This document shows, one piece after another, positions 35,994-47,538 of a stretch of 64,000 bases of DNA (the stretch's first letter is position 1; each line of letters begins with the position of its first letter). The translations under genes and the position numbers were made by a program. Source of the stretch: Peromyscus leucopus (Eukaryota > Chordata > Mammalia > Rodentia > Cricetidae). The stretch lies in contig NC_051063.1 in the NCBI RefSeq assembly GCF_004664715.2, positions 143,681,319 to 143,745,318 on the forward strand. Reading direction: 5' to 3'. The notes under the pieces are model-generated. The model was not told the origin of the DNA and made no database searches. It saw only the letters and a program-made list of their open reading frames with translations.

Positions 35994-37211
35994 GCGTGTC
36001 TTTCTTGGGGTCCTGTTTTCCAGGTAGCCTCACTGGTGATGTGAGTAGCAGTCCAGTCATCCTTGTTCCACATCTAGTATCCTCCTATGAGTGAGTACAT
36101 ACCATATTTGTCTTTCTGAGTCTGGGTTACCTCACTTGGGAGGATTTTTTTTTTCTAGTTCCATCTATTAGCCTGCAAATTTCATGATGTCATTGTTTTT
36201 TACTGTGGAGTAATACTCCATTGTATATATGTGCCACATTTTCTTTATCCATTCTTCAGTTGAAGGGCATCTAGGTTGTTTCCAGGTTTTGGCTATTACA
36301 AACAATGCTGATATAAACATAGCTGAGCAAGGACCCCAAGAAAGACACGGAGATCACCCAATGATGGAGAAATGGATGAGATCAAATGAACAGCCTGGAC
36401 ATGAGTGGTAGCAATGAAGAGTGAGGGTCGAGGGAAAGAGAGCGGGAGATCCCAGCTGGATCAAGAACAGAGAGGGAGAACAAGGAATAGGAGACCATGG
36501 TAAATGAAGACCACATGAGAAAAGGAAGAAACAAAGTGCTAAAGAGGCCCACAGTAATCCACAAAGATACCCCCACAAAAGACTGCTGGCAATGGTCGAG
36601 AGACAGCAGGGATTGACCTACTCTAGTGATGGGATAGCCAAACACCCTAATAGTTGTGCCAGAAACCCCATCCAAGGACTGAGGAATCTGGATGCAGACA
36701 TCCACAGCTAGGCCCCTGGTGGAGCGCTGGGAGTCTAATTAGTGAGAAAGAGGAGGGTTTATATGAGCGAGAATTGTTGAACCCAAGGTTGGATAAAGCA
36801 CAGGGACAAATAGCCAAATGAATGGAAACACATGAACTATGAACCAAAGACTGAGGGGCCCCCAACTGGATCAGGCCCTCTGAATAGGTGAGACAGTCGA
36901 TTGGCTTGATCTGTTTGGGAGGCATCTAGGCAGTGGTACCAGGTCCTGGGCTCATTGCATGAGTTAGCTGTTTGAAACCTGGGACTTATGCAGGGACGCT
37001 TGGCTCAGTCTGGGAGGAGGGGACTGGACCTGCCTGGACTGAGTCTATCAGGTCAATCTCAGTCCTCAGGGGAGACCTTGATCTGGAGGAGGTGGGAATG
37101 GGGGGTGGCCTGGGGGGAAGGGGAGAGGGGCAGGAAGGTAGAGAACAAGGGAATCTGTGGCTGTTATGTAGAACTGAATAGTATTGTAAAATAAAATAAA
37201 ATTAAAAAAAA
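35994..37211 (+). mobile_element. Nested younger L1 with 5' inversion
   Basis: The host L1 reads up to AAGAAATTG at about 35993 and resumes with TTGCTCAACACCC at 37212. The insert has two parts. 35994-36330 is L1 ORF2 3' sequence in reverse orientation; it is the inverse of 37600-37735. 36331-37211 is L1 3' sequence in forward orientation, ending in ATGTAGAACTGAATAGTATT and a poly(A). This head-inverted structure is produced by twin priming during L1 integration. The target duplication is short, AAATTG, and partly merged with the poly(A). Confidence 0.88.
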
Positions 37212-38731
37212 ATTGCTCAACACCCTTAGTCATCAGGGAAATGCAAATCAAAATGATTCTGAGATACCATCTTACACCTGTCAGAATGGCTAAGATCAAA
37301 AACACTGAGGACAGCTTATGTTGGAGAGGATGCAGAACAAGGGGAACTCTCCTCCACTGCTGGTAGGAGTGCAAACTTATACAGCCACCTTGGAAATCAG
37401 TATGGCTGTTTCTCAGAAAATTGGGAATCAATCTTCCTTAAGACCCAGCTATATCACTCTTTGACATATGCTCAAGGAATGCTCAATCATACCACAAGGA
37501 AACATGCTCAGTTATGTTCATGGCAGCATTACTCATAATCACCAGGACCTGGAAACAACCTAGATGCCCCTCAACTGAAGAATGGATAAAGAAAATGTGG
37601 TATATATATACAATGGAGTATTACTCCACAGTAAAAAACAATGACATCATGAAATTTGCAGGCTAATAGATGGAACTAGAAAAAAAAATCCTCCCAAGTG
37701 AGGTAACCCAGACTCAGAAAGACAAACATGGTATGTACTCACTCATAAGAGGATACTAGATGTAAAGCAAAGGGTAACCAGACTATAATACACAGCTCCA
37801 GAGAAGCTAGCTAACACGGAGAACCCTAAGAGGAATGCATAGATTGACCTGGGAAGAAAAAAAATAAATGACTTCTCCATGAATAAACTGAGGATGAGGG
37901 ATGGGTAAGGGAGGATAGGGGTTGGGGGATGAGAACATAAGGGAATGAAATGTTTGAGCTGGAAACACAGATGGAGTGGGAGAGCAAAGAAAGAAATACC
38001 ATGACAGAGGAAAACATCATGGGGATAGGGAGAAACCAGGTGCTAGGGAAGTTCCCAGCAATCCCCAAAGATGAGCCCAGCTTAGACTACTAGAAATAGG
38101 GGAGAGGGTGCCTGAATTGGCTTACCCTAGCAGTCAGATTGGTGAGATTTGTGAATACCCTATCTGTCATCACAGAGACTTTCTCCAGTAACTGATGTAA
38201 GCAGATGCAGAGATCTACAGCCAAACATCAGGCCAAGTTCCAGGAGTCCAATCAAAGAGAGAGAAGAGGGATTCTATGAACAAGGGCATCGAGATCATGA
38301 TGGGCAAACCTACAGAGACAACCAAACCAAACTAGTGGGAACTCATGAAATTTAGATCAACAGCTGTGGAGACTGCATGGGACTGGACTAGGCCCTCTGC
38401 ATAGCAAAACAGTTGTGTAGCTTGATCTGCTTAAGGGTCCCCCTGGCTGTAGGATCAGACTCCATCCCTGGTGCATGAGTAGGTGTTTTGGAATCCACTA
38501 GCACAACCTTGAGGTGGGGGTGGGGGGTGGGGAGGCTTGAACCTGCCTCTACTAAATGTACCTCCTCATGAGAGGCCTTACCTTCTTGTAGGAGAGAATG
38601 GGGGTTGGATTGGGAGGGGCAGAAGGAGGGAAGAGGGAGATCTTTGATTGGTATTCAAAATGAACAAAAATTTTTTCTTAATAACAAAAAACCTAACTCC
38701 ACTAAACTGGAAAACTAAAATAAATGGATAC

Positions 38732-38732
<1 letters not shown>

Positions 38733-38778
<46 letters not shown>
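38733..38778 (+). repeat. (CA)n microsatellite
   Basis: About 23 CA units just downstream of the L1 3' end. Confidence 0.96.
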
Positions 38779-38779
<1 letters not shown>

Positions 38780-39580
38780 AAAATTATTTAAATAGATCCA
38801 TAAGAACCAATGTGTTAGAAGTAGTAATTAAGAATACAGCACAGAATTTTACAATACCTTAAAATAATAACTAACAACAATATTCTTTGAATTACTCCAT
38901 AACATACAAAATAAAGAAAACAAGTTTAAATATTTAGAAATCCAATATATCCTGATGCAGAAATCAGACAAACATCAAACACAAAAGGAATTTATAGGTC
39001 AATCTCTCTAATTAACAGAGATGAAAATTTTATAAATAATAAATGCAAACAAAATTCAAGAATACATCAAAAATGATTTTTTTACCATGATCCAGTAGGC
39101 TTCATCCCAGAAATACAGGGATGGTTGGTTCAACATACATATGCAAAACAATAAATATAGTCCATTACATAGAAAGACTCAAAGTCAGAAACTGTGTGAT
39201 CATCTCATTAGATGCTGGAAAGGCCTTTGAAAAAAAAATCGAACATACATTCATGATAATATCCCCAAACTGTAGCCATACAGTGGGCATATCTCAACAT
39301 AATCAAGGTGACATTCAGCAAGACCATGGACAACACCATCTAAACAGAGAAAAAGCCAAATATTTCTGTTAAAATCAAGAACAAGAAAAGTTGGTTCCCT
39401 CTTTCAATTCTTGTTCAATAAAATTCTTGACATCTTAACTAGACAAGTGAAAAGATTAAAAGGAACCCAAATAGGAAAAAATCAAATTATTCTTATTTGC
39501 AGGTTTTATGACTGTACCTGGCAAAGACTCCTCCAGAAACATCCTTTAGCTAATAAATACATGCATGAAATTATCCGTAT

Positions 39581-39770
39581 ACAAAATTAGCCCATGCCGG
39601 GCGGTGGTGGCGCACGCCTTTAATCCCAGCACTTGGGAGGCAGAGCCAGGCGGATCTCTGTGAGTTCAAGGCCAGCCTGGACTACCAAGTGAGTTCCAGG
39701 AAAAGGCGCAAAGCTACACAGAGAAACCCTGTCTCGAAAAACCAAAAAAAAAAAAAACAAAATTAGCCCA
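39581..39770 (+). mobile_element. B1 SINE, full-length, with 14-bp target duplication
   Basis: The B1 body (39595-39756) is nearly consensus: GCCGGGCGGTGGTGGCGCAC, TTTAATCCCAGCACTTGGGA and CTACACAGAGAAACCCTGTC, then a pure A-tail. It is flanked by ACAAAATTAGCCCA at 39581-39594 and 39757-39770. Intact CpGs and perfect duplications indicate a young insertion. The AAGGCGCAAAGCTACACAG variant is one I associate with cricetid rodents. Confidence 0.95.
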
Positions 39771-40570
39771 TAAAAATCAGTAGCTTTTCAAAAGACAAAT
39801 GACAAAACACAGGGAGAGATATTAGGAAACAATCCCCTTCTAAGTAACACCTAATATATATCTTGGACTAAATCTAACCAAGAAAGTGAAAAAAAGTTCA
39901 TATAATAAAAGCTTTAAGACATTGAAGAAAATATCAGAAAATGGGAAAATCTACCATGTTTATGCATTGGTAAGTTAATGTTTTGAAAATGGCCATCAAA
40001 CCAAAAGCAGCTTACAGATTCAATGTAATATCCATCAAAATTCTAATGCAATTCTTCTTAGAATTAAAAATCACCTTAAATTCCACTTGAAAACAGAGAA
40101 AAAAAATCCATGATAGCCTAAACAATGTTAAACTATGAAAGAACTTCTGGAGGTGTTATCATTTCTGATTTTAAGCTACAATAAAGAGCTATATTGATAG
40201 TAATAAAAAAGCATAATGTAGTCATTAAAAAAGTCATATTGACAGTGAGGTAGAATTGGGAACCCAGACATAAGTATACACATCGATGACCACTGAACAT
40301 CTGACAAAGAAGCCAAAACTATACACATGGTAGAAAAGTCAGCATCTTCAGCAAATGATGCTGGTCAAACTGGATAGCTACATCTAGAAAAATGAAGCTA
40401 GGCCCTGATATCTCACCCATCATGAAACTTGACTCCAAATGGGTTACAGACCTCAATGTAACACTTAATATCTTGAATCTGATAAAGGACCATTAGGGAA
40501 TACCCTTGAACTTATAGTCACAGGGAGGGACTATCTGAACTGGTGACTTAGCACAGGCATTAAGAATAAT

Positions 40571-40950
40571 GATGGACAGCTGGGGAACCTGCATGGGATC
40601 AAGTTAGGCCCTCTGAACATATGTGATAGTTGTGTGGCTTGGGCAGTTTGTGGGGCCACTGGCAGTGGGGCCAGGATTTATCCCTAGTGCAGGAACTGGC
40701 TTTCTGGGGCCATTCCCTGTAGAGGGATACCTTGCTCAGTCTCAGTATAGCGGGGAAGGGCTTGGTCTTGCCTCAACTTGATATATTAGATGTTTTTTGA
40801 CTCCCCATGGGAAGCTTTTCCCTGTTTGAGGAGTGGATGGGAATGGGGTGGGAGAAAGGCACGGGGAGGGGCATGTTGGAAGAGAGGAGAGAGGGAGACC
40901 TTTAGTTGGTATGTAAAATGGAAAAAAATACCTTTTAAATAAAAAGAATG
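40571..40950 (+). mobile_element. 5'-truncated L1 3' UTR nested in the older L1
   Basis: It runs GACAGCTGGGGAACCTGCAT to TAGTTGGTATGTAAAATGGA, then an A-rich and AAAG-rich tail to about 41000. ORF2 sequence of the older L1 stops at about 40570 and resumes near 41428. Confidence 0.85.
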
Positions 40951-41077
40951 AAAGAGAGAGAAGAAGGAAAGAAAAAGAAAGAAAGAAAAGAAAAGAAAAG
41001 TTGTAAGAGCTAGTTGGGAACAAGCCTAAGCTAAAGGCCAAGCTTTCATAACTAAGTAAATAAATAAATAACTCTTG

Positions 41078-41232
41078 AAGCAGGGTGGTGGTAGTGCATA
41101 CCTTTAAACCCAGTGGTCTGGAGGCAGAGGCAGGTGGATCTTTGTGAGTTGGAGGTCAGCCTGGTCTACAGAGTGAGTTCCAGGACAGCCAGGGCTGTTA
41201 CACAAAGAAACCTTGTCTCGAAAAAGAAAAAA
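41078..41232 (+). mobile_element. B1 SINE
   Basis: B1 blocks CAGGGTGGTGGTAGTGCATA, TCAGCCTGGTCTACAGAGTG and GAAACCTTGTCTCGAAAAAG. Confidence 0.92.
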
Positions 41233-41242
41233 GTAACAATTG

Positions 41243-41416
41243 AGCTGGGCTGTGGTGACACATGTCTTGAATCCCAGCACTTGGCAGAGGCAGGTGGCTA
41301 TCTCTGAATTTAAGGCCAGCCTGTTCTACAAAGCAAGTTCCAGGATAGCCAGAGATGTTACACAAAGAAACCCTGTCTGGAAAAACAAACAAACAAACAA
41401 ACAAACAAACAAAAAG
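41243..41416 (+). mobile_element. B1 SINE with (AAAC)n tail and target duplication
   Basis: It follows the previous B1. Near-identical GTAACAATTG (about 41232-41241) and GTAACAAGTG (about 41418-41427) flank it, so it inserted into the tail of the first B1. The tail is about six AAAC units. Confidence 0.9.
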
Positions 41417-41695
41417 AGTAACAAGTGACTAAGAAGACCACATGAAGCTAAAAAGGATTTTGTATAGCAAAGAACACTGATACTACCATTGAAGAGGCAG
41501 CCTAAGAAATAGGAAAATATATCTACCTGTTAAACACCTAACAGGGGGTTATTATCTGTATTTTTCAAAGGTAAAAAATAAACAAAAACAAAAAACCCAA
41601 TTAGTAAATAGGGCATGAAACTAAACAGAATTTTTGAAAGACAAAATGGCACATGCTTTTAACCCCAGTACTCAGGAAGCAGAGGCAGGCAACTC

Positions 41696-41833
41696 ATTTT
41701 AGTTTTCTTTCTTTCTTTTTTTTTTAAACTCTTTGGGTGCTACTCCCAACTTCCAAATAAATACAAAGAGACACTTATTCTTACTTATGAAGAATACCTG
41801 GCCTTAGCTTGGCTTGTTTCTAACTTAAATTAT

Positions 41834-41905
<72 letters not shown>

Positions 41906-42413
41906 GGCTTTCTCTATGTAGCTTTGTGCCTTTCCTGGAACTCAATCTGTAGCCCAGGTTGGCCTCGAACTCACAGAGATCTGCCTGCCTCTACCACTTG
42001 AGTGCTAGGATTAAAGGCCTGGCCCTATTTCTCTTCAAATATGTTTTGCCTCTGGGCTTTTTACCTTTCTCTATTCTATATATTTTATTTTCTTTTTACT
42101 CCATGGCTATCTGGCTGTCTGGGTAGCTGGCCGTTGACATCCACCTTCCCTTCTCTTTTTCTTGGTCTTTGATCATTTTTTTCTAGCTTAGATGTCACCT
42201 CCTATTCATTCTCTCTGCCCATTTCTCTCTCCTGCCCAGCTATTGGCCTTTCAGCTCTTTTTATACCACCAGGTGTTTTAGACAGGCACAGTAACACATC
42301 TTTACACAGTTAAACAAATGTAACATAAAAGAATGCAACATATCTTTGCATTATTAAGCAAATGTTCCATGACATAAGCAAATGTAACATATCTTACACT
42401 GATATTCTACAAC
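41696..42413 (-). mobile_element. LTR family A, minus copy, itself carrying a B1
   Basis: The right end ...ATATTCTACAACA is the complement of the family A start. Blocks GTTTTAGACAGGCACAGTAA and AATGTAACATAAAAGAATGC match 31385-31800 and, inverted, 54859-55401. It lies in a B1, and a separate B1 with a (CT)n tail lies in it. The left boundary is unclear. Confidence 0.82.
41826..42025 (-). mobile_element. B1 SINE with (CT)n tail, nested in LTR family A
   Basis: Antisense B1 at 41903-42025 (TTTCTCTATGTAGCTTTGTG, CAGGTTGGCCTCGAACTCAC, GTGCTAGGATTAAAGGC). Its tail on this strand is the CT run 41826-41902. The plus-strand LTR copy at 54859 lacks the B1 at the corresponding point, so this is a later insertion. 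Confidence 0.85.
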
Positions 42414-43259
42414 AAATCTCTGAGTTTGGAGCCAAGCCTGGTCTACAAAGTGAGTTCTGGGACAGCCAGGACTACACAGAGGGAAAAAATGAAATATAAA
42501 TGTATGAGAAACTCTTTAAATTTAATTCAATCTTTTAGCCATCAGGTGAGTTTCAAATTAAGACTACTTGGAGATATTACTTTATCCCACCAAGACCAGA
42601 CAAGATAAATTAAATAAACAAAAACCTCAAATAATACCAGATGCTGGTATAGACATGAAGAAGAAGGAACATTTATTTACTGAGGGTGAAAGTCAAAACT
42701 GGTTTAACTACTGTAAATCAGAGTAACATGTTCTCAAAAAAGCTGGAAACAGATCTTCCACAAAATTTAGCTAACCATCTCATCAATGAGATAGTTGGTG
42801 TTCCATGTTCATTACTGCTTTATTAACAATAGGTAATGGAAACAGATTGAATGTATATCAGGTAATGAATTAACAATAAAAAATCTGGACATTTATAAAA
42901 TGGCTCATTTTTTATGAAAAGTGAAGTTATGAAATTTACTTGTAAATGAATGGAGCTAGAAACCATCATTCTGAGTGAGGTTATATGGACACAGAAAGAC
43001 AAATATCACATGATTTCCTTCTTTTGTGGGTTTTAGCTTTGAATCTTTGGACATGTGTGTTTCTTTTGGAATATCAAGGGGTCGTGGAGGTGGCTTTCAA
43101 GGAAAGACAGACAGAATGCAGTGCTCTGAAGGGTTACAAGGGAATCGGGATCATGAACAGTTGAATTGTGGTGGGAGTGGGAGGATGGGGTAGAGATGAA
43201 TTGTGGGGATGGGATGATTATGTAATACTAAAGACCTTTTAAAAAGCCACATGGAAACC

Positions 43260-44115
43260 CCATAAAGCACAGTAATTACTGGCCTAATAATATATGCTCA
43301 CTGGTGCAATAGTACCACAAATGTTATGGGCTTAACCAAACAGTTTCTGATTGAGTCTAAGGCTAAGTCCAGGAGATGGACATCATACCTCCTGGCACCA
43401 TGGCAGGGCCAAGGACCTGTAGATAGGTTGTAGGCTGTATGGCAGAACTTAAAAACTATTACTCTGCTAAGTACACATAGTATTAAAAGAACTCCTAATG
43501 ATTTGTTGCTATAAAAATAGGACAATCCATCTCTCAACTCTCATCAGGGATCCTTCTTCTAGCAGTAAAAAGCTACCACAGAGACATTTAACTGGCCAAG
43601 GTGCAAAGAATAAGAGATGGTGGAGTTTCCTATTCTAAATGGTATACTTATCATGCCATCCGCACACGCCTCAAGAATCTTAGACTAGGAGGGGTGTGGA
43701 AAGATTTTGAGACCAAGATTGTGTGTAACTTCAAAGACGCTGTGTTTTCCAGATTCCATATGACAGTTGCACATACAAACTCACATGAAATGTGATAGCA
43801 CACTCAAGAGTTGCTGAAGTGTGAGGCAGATGAAAATACCAGCATAGAACGGCAGTGGTGCCACTAAATACCACCACCAGCTAAAGAACTATTGGCCTTT
43901 GATCGCCAAGGAGAATCTGTTTTCTTTACTGATGTGATCCCTCCTAGGTGCAGGCTGCATTCCCAGGAGTAGCAGGACAGCACTATTTGAACTCAGTGGA
44001 GGGAACAGAGAAGAAGAAGCTCAAAGTTTGGTGGAGTTGGGGGAGATGAGTGAATAAGATCAAAATGCAATGTAAGAAATTTCCAAAGGATCAATAAAAG
44101 AGTATTGAAAATATA
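43260..44115 (+). mobile_element. Rodent interspersed repeat, probable (unnamed)
   Basis: It has a familiar block order: CTCACTGGTGCAATAGTACC, TGTTATGGGCTTAACCAAAC, GTTTCTGATTGAGTCTAAGG and AAGGACCTGTAGATAGGTTG, ending AGGATCAATAAAAGAG. I recognise it as dispersed rodent sequence but cannot name the family. No open frame of interest. Confidence 0.45.
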
Positions 44116-44689
44116 AAACTCTCATCTTTACCTTTATTCACCTTTCAGACCTCTCTAATTTATTCCCATATATTAGTCTTAATAGGTTTATTACTTCATC
44201 TATATGTATACACACATACTGATGCTTATTGGATTACTATGGAATTATATTCAATCATTCATTATAAATAGAAAGGAGTTATTAAGTAAAAGATGCATGT
44301 GATATGTATAATTTAGCAAGCCTGATAGCTTAGGACATAATACACTGTAGCGTATCTACTTCACTTAGTTATCCTGTGGCTGTCGGGGGGGAGGGAGGGA
44401 GGTGGAGCTCTGCTCAACTGCTTTTGCCAAGGTGTTTTTGTCTCTGTATTATGGTTCCAGAGAAGTTCAAAATTAATAATGTATTTCTACCATATACATA
44501 TTGCATTCAAACCATTATAAAGTATAAAAATCATAAGCTAAACTACTGAAAACTAGGTTCTACCTGTAGAAATTTTTCTGACAATTGTATTTTGGAGATA
44601 GGACTATTCTATCATACTTACTTATAGTTAAGAATGCTATTTGAAAACCATTTATAGATAGTTTGCATAGTGATTATTTTCTTTACAGC
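44116..44689. other. Intergenic DNA, nothing recognised
   Basis: AT-rich sequence with a G-run at 44384-44401. Confidence 0.4.
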
Positions 44690-44919
44690 ATTTTTGTGAA
44701 TGTATGTTATAATTTATCCCCATTCATTCTCCTCCCCTACTGCCCTCTCCAAACCTGCTGCCTTGTTGGTCAGCTTTTTCACTCCAGATATTTCTGCCTT
44801 CTAATTGAACATATTTTTTAACTTGAATTCCATCATCTTTTGCCCAGTTTAAGATCTCTTGCCTCCCATTTCATGGTCTACTTATACATTCATCACACGC
44901 ACCTGCAAATGCATGTGCG

Positions 44920-44955
44920 CGCACACACACACATACACACACACACACAGACACA
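44920..44955 (+). repeat. (CA)n microsatellite, interrupted
   Basis: A short CA run with T and G interruptions inside the L1 relic. Confidence 0.85.
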
Positions 44956-45176
44956 ACAACATGCGCATATATATATACATGTGTTACATGCATATGTATT
45001 CATATATATCAACTTTAGATTCCATATGAGAAAAAATATGATGTTTCTTTGTCTGAGAATGGCTTTTTTTGGTTAACATAATTATTTTTAGTTCCATTTG
45101 TTGTTATGTAAAGGATATGGTTTCATTTTTCTTTGTGGCTGAATGAAATTTGATAGTATATATGTGTTGTATTTTC

Positions 45177-45276
45177 TTTATTCATTCATCTGTTGACTGA
45201 CATCTAAGCTGGTTCCATTTCCTTCTGCTTTATTCATTCATCTGTTGACTGGCATCTAAGCTGGTTCCATTTCCTT
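45177..45276 (+). repeat. 52-bp tandem duplication inside the L1
   Basis: The block beginning TTTATTCATTCATCTGTTGA and including CATCTAAGCTGGTTCCATTT occurs twice in tandem, period 52 bp, with one clear mismatch (GACTGACAT versus GACTGGCAT). Confidence 0.9.
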
Positions 45277-45417
45277 GCTATTGTGAGTAGTGTAGGATAA
45301 AAACATGACTGTGTAAATATGTCTTTGATATATTGACTTAGAGTTCTTATATCTATATATAGTTATATATCTAAGAACATTATAGCTGTGATATAAGGTA
45401 GTTCTATTATTTATTTT

Positions 45418-45567
45418 TTTAGTTCTGGTTTTTCAAGTCAGTATTTCTCTGTGTAGCTCTGGATGTCCTGAAATTCACTATATAAAACAGCTTGGCCTTG
45501 AAACTCAGAGATCTGCCTGCCTCCCAAGTGCTGGGATTAAAAGGTATGGGCCACCACTGCCTAGCAG
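45418..45567 (-). mobile_element. B1 SINE
   Basis: Antisense B1: TTCTCTGTGTAGCTCTGGAT, AACTCAGAGATCTGCCTGCC, AAGTGCTGGGATTAAAAGG and CCACCACTGCCTAGC. Confidence 0.9.
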
Positions 45568-46599
45568 TACTTCTATTCTTAGTAGTTTTCTTTTTTGAAA
45601 ACTCCATACTGATTTTTATAATAGTTGTGGTCCCATGAGCAATGAATAAGTGTTGTACTCCCTTCCCAAACTCACATCTTTGCCTGCACTTGACATTTGG
45701 TTTCTTGAGGATAGCCATTCCAACTAGGATGCCATGAAATCTCAAAGAAGCATTAATTTTTATTTTACAGAAGAACTAAATACGTTGGAGACATTTTCAA
45801 ATATTCATTGGGCATGTCTATTAAAAACTGTCTTTAGTAAATTACTTCACGTGTTTATTGGATGGTTTGTGTTTTTAGAGCCTAATTTTTGCTGCTTTTC
45901 ATATACTCAAAATTTGAGTCCTCTTCCTGATGAATATTAGACAAAGAAGTTTTCACATTTTGTGGGCTCTGGTTTTACTCTGATGATGTTTCTGTTGCTG
46001 TTCAGAATCTTTTCTATTCCCAGTCATCTCATTTCTCAATTCTTGGCATAATTTCTTCTAACTTTGAAGTCATTTCAAAAAGATTCTTACCTATACATAT
46101 ATCCTAAAATGTTTATCTATGTTTTCCCCTAGCTTTTCAAAATTTATGTCTTCCATTAAGGTGCTTAACTCATTTTGACTTAATGTGTGTGTGCAGGATG
46201 AGTAATACAGATCTAGGTTCTTTTTTCTCCATATGGACATCCTGCTTCCCAATGCCATTTGCTAAAGAAGTTGTCACTTTACAAAGCATGTCTTTAATAA
46301 CTTCATTAAAGATTTGATGCCAGCATGTGTATAGAATTATTTCTTCATCCCCTATTCAACTCTACTGGTCAATATGGCTATTTTTGTGCCAACATTAAAC
46401 TGTTTTGGTTACTATGGCTCTGAGTATAATTTGAGGTCATGTTTTATGACATTTCTAATATTGCTCTTTCTGGTAGGATTGCTTTGGCAATTTGGAATTT
46501 TCTTGTGCATATGAACTTTTTTCTTTTTTTCAGCCATATGATTTTTAATATTTATTTCTCTAATTCAATGAAAAATACCATTCAAGTTTTTAATTAATT

Positions 46600-46825
46600 A
46601 AAAAATTAATTTAGTTTTTTAAATTTTTTATTGAAAATAAATTCTTCTCTCATACTATACATGCTGACAAGTTTCCCTTTCCTCTATTCCTCCTAGTTCC
46701 TCTCTCACATGATCCCCACCTCAGATCCACTCCCCCCCAGTTTCCTCTTCAGAAAAGAGCAGGCTCCAAGAGATAATAGCCATACAGGACAAATCAAGGT
46801 ACAATAAGACAAGACAACCATTAAA
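46600..46825 (-). mobile_element. Rodent L1 (Lx-like) 3' fragment
   Basis: The left edge reads TTTTTTATTGAAAATAAATT, then a C/T-rich segment, AGAAAAGAGCAGGCTCCAAG and CAAGGTACAATAAGACAAGA. It interrupts the older L1. Confidence 0.55.
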
Positions 46826-46981
46826 GTTTTCATGTGGAATGTATAGACTGTAGATTATTTTCTTTGTGATGGACACATTATATGTTAATTATGCCAATCC
46901 ATGAACATAGGAGGTCTTTTCAACTTCCAGTGCCTTCCATAATTTCTTGTTTCAGTGTCTTAAATATTAAAATGTAAAGGT

Positions 46982-47483
46982 CCTCCTTGTAGCATGAATC
47001 TTAAAAGGTCTTATTAATAAAGACAAACCCAGGGCCTGGTATTGGGGTGAAGGCTGAAAGATCAGAGAAGCAGAGCAAGCCACAGGTACCTCACCTTGCC
47101 AGTTCCTCAGCTGATCCTGTTTCCTCAAACTGGAAGCCTTTGAGTCCTCATCTGGAATGAATCTCAGCTGAACTGCTGCTCAAAAGCCCAAAAGTTTAAC
47201 CAGCCTAGTTCCTGGTCCTCACGCCTTATATATCTTTCTGCTTTCTGCCATCACTGCCTGGGATTAAAGGCTCACTTCCTAGAATTAAAGGCATGAGTCA
47301 CCATGCCTGGCTGTTTCCAGTGTGGCTTTAAACTCACAGAGATCCAGATGGATCTCTGCCTCCCAAGTAATAGGATTAAAGGCGTGTGTGTCACCATTTT
47401 CTGGCCTCTGCATCTAGTGGCTATTCTGTTCTCTGACACCAGATAAGTTTATTAGGGTACACAATATATCAACCACACCTCCT
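46982..47483 (+). mobile_element. Solo LTR, family B copy 1, with perfect 6-bp target duplication
   Basis: The LTR (46988-47477) starts TGTAGCATGAATC and ends AACCACA. CCTCCT lies on both sides (46982-46987 and 47478-47483). The middle carries B1-derived antisense pieces (about 47255-47402) shared with the other family B copies. The 6-bp duplication supports a class II retroviral origin. Confidence 0.9.
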
Positions 47484-47538
47484 CATTTCATATCAGGTTT
47501 ATTTCTATATTTTAGAAATCTATTGTGAATAACATATC

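Larger units (their letters stand above)
33276..38695 (+). mobile_element. L1 element (ORF2 to 3' end), broken by a solo LTR and a nested L1
   Basis: Sense-strand L1 sequence resumes in order at 33276-33392, 33781-35993 and 37212-38695, if the LTR (33393-33780) and the nested L1 (35994-37211) are removed. The protein at 33790-34112 includes ETKSWFFEKINKIDKPL and EEIQRIIRSYFKNMY, typical of ORF2 upstream of the reverse transcriptase. At about 34800-34850 the catalytic FADD motif is replaced (frame reads EDNMIVYI), and several frameshifts are present, so the element is dead. The 3' UTR runs from about 37760 to an A-rich end near 38690. ORF1 and the 5' UTR are absent. Confidence 0.93.
41643..42487 (+). 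mobile_element. B1 SINE split by an LTR
   Basis: The left B1 half is 41643-41695 (TTTTAACCCCAGTACTCAGG, AGCAGAGGCAGGCAA). The right half is 42414-42487 (AGCCAAGCCTGGTCTACAAA, GGACTACACAGAG). Together they make one B1 interrupted by the LTR between them. Confidence 0.85.
38790..43250 (+). mobile_element. Second, older L1 ORF2 relic, interrupted by several insertions
   Basis: L1 ORF2 order is kept through 38790-40570, 41428-41642 and 42488-43250. Landmarks are CCAGTAGGCTTCATCCCAGA near 39091, TTAGATGCTGGAAAGGCCTT near 39208, CAAATGATGCTGGTCAAACT near 40350, and GAATGGAGCTAGAAACCATC near 42948. Interruptions are a B1 at 39595, an L1 3' UTR at 40571, two B1s at 41078 and 41243, and an LTR near 41696. 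Heavily mutated and non-functional. Confidence 0.85.
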
